Source: Psilocybe azurescens
Taxonomy: Eukaryota; Basidiomycota; Agaricomycetes; Agaricales; Agrocybaceae
DNA: 64,000 nt
Assembly (NCBI GenBank): GCA_023853785.1
Contig: JAJIRX010000557.1
Span: 124,001-188,000, forward strand
Direction of reading: 5' to 3'
Shown piece after piece: positions 24,652 through 34,697 of the stretch. The position numbers were made by a program, and so were the translations under genes. A model generated the notes under the pieces. It made no database searches, was not told the DNA's origin, and was given only the letters and a program-made list of their open reading frames with translations. Positions within the stretch are counted from its first letter, which is position 1; each line of letters starts with the position of its first letter.

Positions 24652-26440
24652 TCAATGGGGTGTTCCCCTTGCCACCTGATAAATAACCAAGGAAGGGTCG
24701 TTCAATCCCGAGTAAATCCTGTGACGAAAGTTTCCCGTTTCTTGTGCATCCATACTTGGTGTATTCACCTGCACGCTTGACACAAAAGGAAGATCGGTGT
24801 CGATTCCTTCATTCGCCAAGGGCTGGCTCGTCGTCTGCGCAACTAGAGCTGAAGAGCCAGGAACCTTTGATCGCAAAATGAGTGGGACTCTGACGTAAAA
24901 CGAGTACTAATCCTCGCCTCAAAATTTGAATCCTTCCTCTCGCTTGCTGGACGCAATGTTGCCTGATCCCACTCCCAATTACTCAGAGATGTTCGACCAA
25001 ATCCATGTCCTTGAATGTCCGACCGTAGTTTGGCACGTGAATTGAGGGTGCGCAACATTCCGAATGTATAGAATTTTCCTGTCAATAAAACGAAGAAAAG
25101 CACAAGGTGATCATCCGTCCGCTAACAATATGATACCGTTAGTTAGCATATAGGATGGTTATTTGATGGTACTATACCGGTCTAGCGTGATATAATCCTA
25201 CGGCAATGATCATGCATACGGAAGGAAGGATGGCCGATTCCCAGGTAATATGTATGACCTTCATTACTGTCTTGTCGACCTCGCGTAGGCCGGTCTTAGA
25301 TTGCCAAAGTGATATCATTACTGGCAACTTGCGTTAGATTTAACCGAAAGATATGTAAGGTAATTGGAAAGACGCACATAACAGTGTTACTGCCATCTCC
25401 AGCACTAGTTTATAATGAAGCATGTTCATTAGTCGCTGAGTAGGCAGGCAGACTCCATACAGCCCACCTAGAGATCCAAAAATCCAGAATGAAAAAGCAA
25501 CTATGGTCTGCAGCAACCATTCAATTTACATTCAATTTAAAGACAGAGGAATGGAACCACCGAGGGCAACAAGAAACGGCTAGCTGTCAATGTCTTTTAT
25601 GATGGAATGTCAGCATGGATGGTGCCTGAGAGAAAAGTGATGAGACCAACATCATCTGTTCCTTCCAGAGAACGAAATGCAATTCCCATCGCTATAGCCT
25701 GAAAATTCAGTGGTATTTCAGTATTCTTGTCTGATTAAAGTTGGATACCACGTACCAGGTACAAATTGGCGGCCATGATAAACATTGAAAGAACAGATAG
25801 CGGGCCAATCACCCAGATTTTCATTCCCATCATCTTCGATAGCCGTGGATCAACATTCGTCTCCACATTTGACCAAAAAGGCAATAATGGCCGCGGTCAT
25901 TGCAAAAGTGTGGCGCACTAACCTTCCAACACCGTTTTATATAGAATCCTTCACACAACCAACAAATACAGCCATTGAGAAACAAATCTGACCATTCTAT
26001 CCGACTCGTTGACTCAAAAAGCGTCGTTAGTATGTGTAAAAGAAAAAACGACAAAAGGCTCACCCATCGTCGATCCAAGATAAGCGTTCTCCAAGCCTTG
26101 TAGTCTTCCAATATCGTCTGTAGACTAGATAGAGGGAAAACGACTTTCATAAATGCAAGGTTAAGACATCGTTGACTTACATAGACAGAGATATTACCCC
26201 CAAAACAAAAGCCCGCTTCCGCCAGGAATCATCACGATAATCTAACATATACTTGAAAGCTTGATTGACAATAGTGCCCAACAGAAATGATTGAAGCAAT
26301 CCATCCAGCAGTATTGGACCAGGCAAGTCTTCAATTGGTTTCCCCGGGATATCATTGTTCATCGTGAAGGGACAAATGTCTGTCAGCCAGGTCGAATGGG
26401 CAACCGTATGCATTTCTGGTGGCTGACCAGCCCGACCCAC
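24652..26440 (-). CDS. DUF6533/6534-type multispan membrane protein
   Basis: A common mushroom family of seven-helix membrane proteins of unknown function. The start is either 26440 (MGRAGQPPEMHTV) or, more family-like, ATG at 26362 (MNNDIPGKPIEDLPGPILLD). Family motifs visible are GPILLDGLLQSFLLGTIVNQ, the cytosolic loop YMLDYRDDSWRKR, LQTILEDYKAWRTLI and the loop GFYIKRCWK. Further exons (25.1-25.7 kb) are short and hydrophobic. The C-terminal tail, NWEWDQATLRPASERKD then VPGSSALVAQTTSQPLANEG, is hydrophilic and ends at 24652. The exon structure of the middle is not resolved by eye. Confidence 0.7.
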
Positions 26441-26607
26441 GCAAGTGCTACAACAAAACTTTAATTAAAGCACTAGACCCCGCCAAAGGAGATCAACTTT
26501 CGAAAAAAATTATGGAGAAACAGTACAAGAAATAGAAGCAGAACGAGAATTAATCCTAAAGGACCTCAAATTTACGGTATACTAGTGTTTTTGGCAACTT
26601 GCGTAGA

Positions 26608-28941
26608 TCAGACGTCTTCCGACTCTTCAGCCTCAGGTTGCCGGAGATGTTCCCATGCATGATTGTGCTCTGCAATGGCATGTGCTACCAACTCTTCATC
26701 AGTTGCGTCGACGAAATACGCCCGTCCTTTCTCTTGGATATTTTCCCGGTACCGATGCCTAGATTTGAAACGATGAGTAGAATCTGCATCAGGATACATA
26801 AGAGTCATCACTGACTCGCAAAGTTTACAGATCAATCGACCATCGACAGGTTCTCCAAATAGATCCTCAAGGCAAACCTTCACCAGTCGAAGTCCATCTG
26901 GTCCGATGTCTGATTCGTCAATTTCTTGGTCATCCTCGGGCGCGTCGACTTGCATTGCAGTTTGGGCCTGATCATCAGAAACAGAGCTGCTGGATGCTGT
27001 AAATTGACCTTGCACATCTGTTGGACTATTTACTTGGGGTATAAGCTGACTTGAGGATGGATTAGAACTCTGAGAAACAGATGAGGTGGCAGCAGCCGTA
27101 GGGGGAAGACTGGAGGACAAGGGGCCTAAGAATGATGTAGTAGAAATTTGCTCTGCATCCTGAACTGGAGCATTTTGTTGATGAGCAGTAGCTCCCACAA
27201 GTTGGGGAGATATGACTGCGCAAGAGTTAGGTTGAGCTTGCGGCACGTCTGGTGGATGTATATATGTATCGTGGGGAGAAATAGTCGTAGCCATCGCCTG
27301 TACATTGTGTTCAACATGGTGAGAAGTGGATGTAGAAGGATCGCTGGAAGCTGGAGCCACAAAATGGGATTGTTGAGCGAGGATACGAGATGCACTTAAA
27401 GGAGTCGGCGGTGTCTCGGTGCGGCGAGATTGATTAGAAAACGTTGTTGTGGCGGAGCTCGGTGGAGGTTCTACATTGTCATAAGACGCCCGTGAAGGAT
27501 TTGGGTGGACGTCCAGGAAGTAAGGATAGGGGTTCCCATTGCGATAGACAATGGGAATGGAAGACCGTCTCAAGTTCTGTTGTAAATTGGTGCCGACAGG
27601 TATTATTCTTCCGGAAGACCCTATGTTAAAGTGCTGTTGCTCGTTTGGAGAGTGTATCTAAGTAAGAATGAATTTAAGAAGTAAGAAAGAATTATATTGT
27701 ACGAACCTGCAGTCCAGAACTGAACTGCAATGCAGAATCGTTTGTTTGTGAGGGTGCCTGTCAGACAAGGTTAACCGTATGCGTCTATGCGCAATGCAAG
27801 CCCACACCTGTTGATACTGATGTACAGAAGGACCTATCGAAAAGAATCCAGCATTAATGTGGATGATCACGATCACCGCCAGCTAATTGATTCTGACTCA
27901 CTGACTAAGTTTAATGATGATCTGCGCGACGACGGATTTGAATGCAACTGTTGTCTATCGTGAAACACGGCATTCTGGGTTTGCGGCAATTGGTCTCTAT
28001 GCTCTTGGTTATTAACTATTTGTAGATATTGGGGATGGGGAGCCGTGATTGGAGATGAGGAAAATCTGCGTTGGTCTTGTGATTGAGCTACAGATTGGGT
28101 CTGGATATAGGGTAGAGCCATGCCAGGGCGCTGTACATTATAGGGTGCGGGAGTCGATTGGACTTGGCGTCCTGGATCGTTTTGTGGAACCTGTTGACCA
28201 GTTTGCGCATGGACAAATGCATACAGCTGTTTTGAAAGCCTATGATTTTCCTCACGCAGCGTATAGTAGGATTGTCGAAGAATGTCGTGACTCTCTTGTA
28301 GTCTTGCGTATTCATTTTGAAGAACTTCAGGGACCTGAACAAGCTTCCGAATATTCTCGTTTTCAGTCTGCAATCGCCGAATTTCACTGTCTAACTCCAT
28401 AACTCTTTGCAGCTGGGCCGGCTCAGATAAGTTGGATAAGGAGATGGACGTATTTAGGGCCTTGACCGTGTTTAACAGACGCTGGTTGTCTTCGAAAAGT
28501 TTCACATTTTCGTCTCGCCATTTCAAGTTCTGGGCCTCCAATTCTTTCAGCCTCATGGGCATACCAGGAAAGTATCCAAGCTCGGAGAGGCACCCATTTG
28601 CTGTGTTAGACAGTATTTCGACTATGCGCTGGCGCGTTGTAAAAGTAGCATTGCCCTCAGGGTTCGGTGGTTGCGGTTGCGGTTGTTCGCTCTCCCGCCT
28701 GATAGATCCAAAAAAGGGAGATCAAGCCATGGTCTCGTAAACTGACACGGCAAATAAACACTTTACCCACTTTCTCTTTTCTCCTGGTTGATTGTGATTT
28801 GCTGTGGAAGAGGCACCCGGTGGCAGGGTATTCATGTGCGTAGCATGCGCTTAGGAGGTAGTTGTCCGCGTTGTAACATTGCAGCTCCAATAGGGAGTTA
28901 GTCTCGATCCAGTCCATTCTGTCCGAAAATGGGTTGCACAT
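26608..28941 (-). CDS. Hypothetical coiled-coil protein with Cys-rich C-terminus
   Basis: I do not recognise the family. The first exon is MCNPFSDRMDWIETNSLLEL (start 28941). Spliced to the next exon it reads NPEGNATFTTRQRIVEILSN. A long heptad-repeat coiled coil follows (LKELEAQNLKWRDENVKLFE; QRVMELDSEIRRLQTENENI; LREENHRLSKQL), then some 300 Gln/Ser/Pro-rich residues. The end is acidic (DDQEIDESDIGPDGLRLVKV) followed by LICKLCESVMTLM and HAIAEHNHAWEHL, a C2H2-like arrangement that could bind zinc. The composition suggests a nuclear regulator, which is inference. The 2-kb transposon begins only 78 bases upstream of the start codon, so the promoter must be compact or displaced. Confidence 0.65.
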
Positions 28942-29019
28942 TGAGGTGTCCCATCAATGTTACTATCACATCGGCAAAACGGCGCAGACCATACAGTTGC
29001 GGACAAGCAAACACATCAT

Positions 29020-30998
29020 AGGACCCCTGAAAGTACTATAAAATCCCTGAGGCCGATTCGGATAGAAATTGAGAAAAAATTCGTCTAAGGCCTTAGGCCT
29101 GTCCGGATATTTTTTTTTGGAATTTGGGCAAAACCCTCAGGTCAGCGGCCCGGATAGAAAACTGGCCCAGCCAGGAGGCCTGACCCGACTCCGGATAGAA
29201 ATTTGAAAAAAGTCTTACCTAGCAGTCGATCTCAAGGCTATAGAGAGAAACTTAACAGTGCTATACATGCAAACCACTAAGCTAAATCAACTTTCTTCAT
29301 AGCACAGTTCTAGTAGTAACCTAGAGTAAATAATGAATGGGCAGTATATTGCTTACAAAAATTTCTGCATTCCAGAAACCGTTCCATAGCCTATCTTACC
29401 ACAAATTCAATGTCATTCTACAAATATTTTTGGTCAAGACTACCACTTACAAATGCAATCCTCCATCAGCCTTCCTCTGTTCTCTCAAGCATGCACCAGA
29501 ACTCACCCAAATGGTCTCAAGATTTCTATAGATGACATCAGGAAAATAAAAAAATCACATCAGACAATATAAACTCCAAAATCCCTTGTAGATCATCATC
29601 TGTGTCATAATCTGGTCATCATAGTATAGGCCAACTCACAATGTAATTTATAGAAAGATATTGCTAGGTCCAAAAAATATTTGAAAAGTGATATTATGAG
29701 TTTGTCATAATATTATGAGTTATTAATAGAATATTTCAAAAACAATATTGCGAGTTCATAATAGTCAGGCAGGGACAATGCTGAGCATAGGGCCCACCTG
29801 ACTTGAATCCAACCCCTGACGCTCAAGATCCCTTAAATCTCATAAACCCCAGTTCCCTCAAATCCCGTCAATCCCATAAACCCCCAGAGCCCAAGAACCA
29901 TCAGTTTCTATAAGTCCCCCAGAGCCCAAGAACCCTCAGTTTCAATAAGTCCCCCAGCACCCAAGAACCCTCAGTTTCAATAAGTCCCCCGGTCCCACTG
30001 CCCTCAGTTTCAATAAGTCCCCCCGGTCCCACTGCCCTCAGAAGTAGACTGCCATTTTGTAATGAACAGCAACGGCACACACCGCCAAAACCCATACAAG
30101 CCCATTTCATTTACATTCAGTGTGAACACTACAGGGACATCAACTGAATATTGCATTTTGTTCAGTCGACAGGGTGAGCACATGATCAACCCGTGAGCTG
30201 ACAACTTCCATAATTGACCAATGTCATGTGCACTCCGTGACACCATCCAAAATAGGTAACTTTTTGGTAAAATTCATTTTATGTATAATTGCAGAGGGTC
30301 AATCGTATTATAATATAATTTTTGGTGAACCTGGTAGCCACTGCACAATCTAGTTACATTGTCCTTGCCATATTATATTTGCTTTACATTGCAGAAACAT
30401 CATTGTACCCAATCTGTAAACCATCTAATCTCTTACATGGCCTTGCAATCTAGTTATAATGTGCTTATCATATTATATTTACTTTACATTACAAAAGAAT
30501 ATTACATGTCACATATATATGGTTATGAGCTGATGTCTGTGTGTTATAATGTTGCGACAGGCTTGTGAACGTCATAATGCTAAATAGGATTTCTCTTGCT
30601 TTCCTGATGGATATGAATCTATTTAAGCAGCTAAAGGATAATCTGCAGAAAGTCTTACAGGCTGTAAAGGCATTCAGGAAGCAGATATTTGCTGAGGATG
30701 ATGAGTAGGCTAGGCAAGTTCAAAATACAAGTATAGAATTTGTATTGCATGTAATTCTTTCTAATTTTTATACTATGGCTCCCTTAAATCACATAAAAGG
30801 TTTCTGGAGCCAAATGGTATGAATTTTGGCCTTAAATTTTAATTTTTACAGTCCTGGGATATGCTGCAGGTCATGTCCAGATTAAAATTTCTCATCTTGG
30901 AGGCCTGAGCCCCCATCCAGATAAAATTTAGCCAAAACTGCCTGGATAAAAACATGAAATTTTGGCCTCAGGCATCTGAGAGTACTTTCAGGGGTCCT
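29020..30998. mobile_element. Non-autonomous DNA transposon, hAT-like 8-bp TSD
   Basis: Perfect 18-bp terminal inverted repeats (AGGACCCCTGAAAGTACT at 29020-29037, its reverse complement at 30981-30998) are flanked by perfect 8-bp direct repeats CACATCAT (29012-29019 and 30999-31006). The length is 1979 bp. Inside the ends lie subterminal repeats of a CGGATAGAAA-like box (29055, 29151 and 29203; related CCAGATAAAA and CTGGATAAAA at the right end). No transposase frame is visible. The 8-bp duplication suits hAT or a related 8-bp-TSD superfamily; the terminal bases are not the common CAGGG of hAT, so the superfamily is inferred. Confidence 0.85.
29877..30042. repeat. Minisatellite, about 35-bp units
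   Basis: Four to five tandem copies of a C-rich unit built on CCTCAGTTTCAATAAGTCCC. Units begin near 29895, 29930, 29965, 30001 and 30036, with drift in the spacer (AGAGCCCAAGAA versus GGTCCCACTG). It lies wholly inside the 2-kb transposon. Confidence 0.8.
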
Positions 30999-31006
30999 CA
31001 CATCAT

Positions 31007-32048
31007 TCTAAAAAGTGCTGTTATATGAAGGAATTGGCCTAATGAATGAATTTGTACAAGCAAAATTTTTAAATTTGCAGTTCTAAGGGAAAAATGGCCA
31101 AAAATATTGGCGACTGTCAAAAAATTTGCTAAAATCTTGGAAATTTTATTTTTAGATAGCTTCAAGGGGGTACCAGGATTTCAGAAACCACCTGGGGTAG
31201 ATATTTTTTTCTAAGGTGCTGTAGACCCTCCCCTCCTTCTATATAGAGTATGTTTTTGTCCCAATTAGATATTTTTGATGGGAATAAAAAAATATACAAC
31301 CAGATTTTTGACATATGAGATATATTGTAGGTTGGATTGGGTACTCAAGGGTCATAAACAAGTCAGGTAAACCATTCTAAACAGTTTTCAGATGCATTCA
31401 AACAGATTTGCACTGTTTTTATGTCGGACAGAACCATGGAACTCACTGCTATTATGGAGAAAATGAAATACAAATTTATTTACACCCAAAAATGACTTCT
31501 ACAGTGTGTTTATACCACTTAAATCTCAAAAGGAAGTTGCCTGCTTTCCATTGGCCCAGATTCCATGCTTTACCCACTAAAAAAATTAATTTTTTTAAGG
31601 CCTCTGGCCTCCCCCTCTACCCTCAGGTCACAGGTCATAATCTCAGTACCCCTTGGATAGCTTGCAATAAGTGTAGTCTGATCATAAAAGATTGTGACTT
31701 TTTTATCAAGCCATTCTCTCACAAAAATTCATTAAATGACCCTCAAAGCAGGCCAACCTCCCAAGAAAAGAGGAATATTTCTGGATTGAAGAACCAATCT
31801 GCCAATAAACAAGTTTGCAGGTCAGATTGTGGACACCAATCCTGCAGACCAAGCCCTGATAGCAATGTAGAAGAAGCTCCAACAAGACAGAACACTAAGG
31901 ATATGGCAAACAGTGAACAAGAGAATTATTGGAGGGTTTTATGATTGTGTTTTGCACCCATTTTCAGCTTTTTTGATATCTTTTTGACATCTCAAAAAAA
32001 AAAGGCTCTTTTTTCAACTATGCAAAAACAACTCCTACCCTTCTTTTA
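31007..32048. other. TE-derived AT-rich spacer with one 178-codon open frame
   Basis: AT-rich with long T and A runs. An open frame at 31408-31944 (MHCFYVGQNHGTHCYYGENE...) has no family I recognise and no supported start context. I regard it as chance or TE-derived. Confidence 0.35.
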
Positions 32049-32523
32049 CAGTTGTGCTCAAAAATAATGCATTGGGGTTTAAAATCAACCACTTCATCAC
32101 ATTTATGCAAATTTCTGCAGATATCTGAATTATTGTTGCAGATATTAATTTATATTCATGTGTAGGAACATCTAATGACCATCTCTTCAAAAATTTCTAG
32201 AGAATAAATTAATTTTATGGTTTTAACAAGGGAATTACTAAAGAGCTTCTGTTTGTGAACTGGGCCACACTGCCACTGAATAGAATGTTCAAGGAATCAC
32301 CCTATGAAAAGTTGCTTGTTCAAGCACAATTGAATAATAAAATTACAAATTACACTAAAAATGAGCTAGTACTTAGTATATTGCCTTTTGCCTCTTTCAA
32401 AGCATCCACCCTTTGTGGCATCAACTCATAAAGCTTGTGGATGTATGAAACATCTAATTTCTGCCATTCCTCTTGTGAAGTGGCCCATAACTGATCCAAA
32501 TTGTGTGGTAGTGGGTCTCTAGG

Positions 32524-32955
32524 TGTCAGGGTTTCCTCATTTATTTCTATTTTCATATGATTATTCTTTATTTTTATCTTATCATTTATCATTTACCATT
32601 TATCATATCTTTTATCTTTCTTAATATTTTGATTATTCCAGAAGTTTCCACCATCACTTTTCTTATTACTCATTATTACTCATCCTTACCTTCTTCATTA
32701 TTCATCATGGTCTTTCTCATTACTCATCATGGGATCTTGCTTAGTCAGTCATTTCTAGAGTAGTATAAGTACTGCATGTTTTGTAGATAGATCCCCAGCT
32801 TCAATCTCTTAGGATTTCCACTATCATTGGTGTGAACCTTCAGATCATTGATTCCTCATAAGTTTACCCTCTGCTCTCTTCTCATCCTCTGCTCTTACTC
32901 TCTTGCTTGTCTTTGTTGGTGGCCTTGTCACCCTGATTTTAGTGTTGCCCTAACA
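32524..32955. mobile_element. Solo LTR, gypsy-like ends
   Basis: 432 bp starting TGTCAGGG and ending CCCTAACA, flanked by 5-bp repeats CTAGG (32519-32523) and CTAGT (32956-32960, one mismatch). Removing the LTR and one repeat rejoins the Tc1 frame as ICIPRDPLPHNLDQ. It contains the TATA-like AGTATAAGTACTGC (about 32763). It lacks the intron-like cassette found in the Copia LTRs of this window. Confidence 0.8.
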
Positions 32956-33312
32956 CTAGTATGCAGATGCTGGTCTAACTTGTCTCAGGTATGTTCAATG
33001 ATATTCATATCTGGTGAAGATGGTGCCCAGTCCAAAATGTTGATATCCTGATCCTCAAACCATGATGTTGCAAGCTTTGATGTGTGCTTTGGATTGTTAT
33101 CCTGCACAAAAATGATATTGGATTTGTTAAAGGAGTAATTGTCAAGTGTTTCTAAAAAGATTCTTGCAAAATATTGCAATATTGAATGGCATTCATGTGC
33201 CCTTCTACATGATGAAAATGACCAAGGCCATTCCATGTTAAGCAGCCCCATATTTGCAGGCTTCCACTGCCATGCTTGACAGTTTTCTTGATGTTACGTG
33301 GTAAGAGCTCCT

Positions 33313-33714
33313 TGTTGGAATGTCAAGATGCGCATAGACTGCGTACCGTCAGATAAAGGACAAGTGTTACCCATCAGTACCAAGTGAATGTATAGCATGG
33401 TGCACAACGTATAGGTCGTGCACCATACGGTCTCAATTTCATCTTTCTTTCTTCTTTTATGTTCATATCCATTCTGGTATCGCGTAGCGTACAGACAGGA
33501 CTCGACGTATCTTGTATAACAGACCATTGTTCATTTTATTCCCTCCCTCAGTTGATCTATTGGTCCTCTGAGGTGAGCTTACTTGTTTTTATCATTAAAA
33601 TGTACCTATACTCACAATATGTAGTCTTACACATATCTATTTCTTATAGGTACTACACAATCTATACAGTTGATCTATTGGTCCTCTGAGTCTTACACAT
33701 ATCTATTTCTTATA
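33313..33714. mobile_element. Solo Copia-type LTR (a) with spliced/unspliced cassette
   Basis: Begins TGTTGGAATGTC and ends TATA (CA expected, a C-to-T change). The flanks CTCCT (33308-33312) and CTCTT (33715-33719) form a one-mismatch 5-bp duplication; excision restores PGEELLPRNIKKTVKHG in the transposase. Cassette: A1 33549-33572, intron-like 33573-33624 (GTGAGC..TGTAG, 52 nt), B1 33625-33649, linker 33650-33666, A2 33667-33690 and B2 33691-33714. A1 equals A2 at 24/24 and B1 equals B2 at 24/24. The LTR has many CpGs, unlike its surroundings, so it is a young insertion. Confidence 0.85.
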
Positions 33715-34331
33715 CTCTTCTCCTGGCCTTCTCCTACAATATTGACACCTGTTAGGCCCAAACAAGTTGAATTTGGACTCATCTGTTGCCACAATAGCCC
33801 ACCAATCATCTTCTGTCCAATCAATGTGTTTTTCAGCCCACCATTTGTACTTAGCAACATATACCCTTGACAGGAAAGGTTTTGTGATGAACCTGTCCAT
33901 TCAGACCAATCTCACAGAGGTTGTGCCAAATTGTAGAAGCACCAATAGTTGGGAAAAGCTGCCACTTGAGGTCAGCAGCATTGCATAGACATCCAAATGT
34001 GACTTCTCATTGGGCATGGCAAAGAGATTGAGGGCTGAGACATCTCAGACAACCTGACTTAGAAGCCTTAGCATAGAAATCACATTTTTATGGACTTTCT
34101 CGTAATTTCACCATACAGTGGAAGTGTTTAAATCAAGTTTGTTTGCAATATCCACAAAGTGCTGTCCAGACTCTTTCATATCAAGGATATGAGCCTTCTT
34201 TGTGGGTGTACACTTCACCATAGCATGAAAAACATGAGCAAGAGGGAAGTGGCACAAAAAGAATTGAGATTGTCTGCTGGTTGATAGTTGAAAACGATGC
34301 TGTTGAGGGAAATTGTTTGTACGACAAGGCA

Positions 34332-34697
34332 TGAATACGTTACCATATATTTTCTTTACTAACTACTATATCTGCCCAAGCTATTTCTATTTTGTTCAGG
34401 GCCTTGGCAAGCCCCTATGCATGTGCTTTATTCCCTCTACTACTGTATAGTAGCACACTATCTGTATGGCGCATTCCAGATAGATGGTATCTATTTCCCT
34501 ACTATCTTTCTTACACCCTCAGCTGTTTAATTTCCATCTTTAACTGAGGTCTGTATCTATTTTCTATTTACATTACTATTTTTATTTACTTTCACCTATA
34601 GTTACTGGCTGCACTTCATATGTAACTTTAGGTAGAATACATTCAGCCATTTACTTTCCATCTTTGACTGAATTACTCACTGCACTTTGTAACTTTA
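34332..34697 (+). mobile_element. Copia 5' LTR (c) with spliced/unspliced cassette
   Basis: The 3' boundary is set by the primer-binding site GGTTATGGGCCT at 34698; the 5' boundary (TGAATACGTTACC at 34332) is tentative. Cassette: A1 34520-34548, intron-like 34549-34601 (GTCTGT..CTATAG, 53 nt), B1 34602-34631, linker 34632-34643 (GTAGAATACATT), A2 34644-34672 and B2 34673-34697. A and B copies are recognisably the same but have drifted. Confidence 0.7.

Larger units (their letters stand above)
32049..34332 (-). mobile_element. Tc1/mariner-type transposon A, decayed, hit by two LTR insertions
   Basis: Minus-strand transposase pieces appear in order. HTH region: MVKCTPTKKAHILDMKESG and IANKLDLNTSTVW (about 34100-34230). 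First catalytic Asp: DWWAIVATDESKFNLFG, then RRRPGEE (33720-33900). TVKHGSGSLQIWGC (about 33240-33290). Second Asp: FVQDNNPKHTSKLATSWF. ILDWAPSSPDMNIIEH contains the third-acid region. The C-terminus is EEWQKLDVSYIHKLYELMPQ (32400-32480). A TA plus CAGTTGTGCTCAAAAATAAT at 32047-32068 is the probable left terminus. The right terminus is not seen; a Copia LTR begins near 34332. Two solo LTRs (32524-32955, 33313-33714) split the coding region. Confidence 0.82.

Noticed and set aside
29877..30042. CRISPR-like array
   Set aside because: Repeats are contiguous, imperfect minisatellite units without unique spacers, in a eukaryotic genome.
31408..31944. 178-codon open frame as a gene
   Set aside because: No recognisable domain, lies in transposon-derived AT-rich DNA, and no splicing or promoter support.
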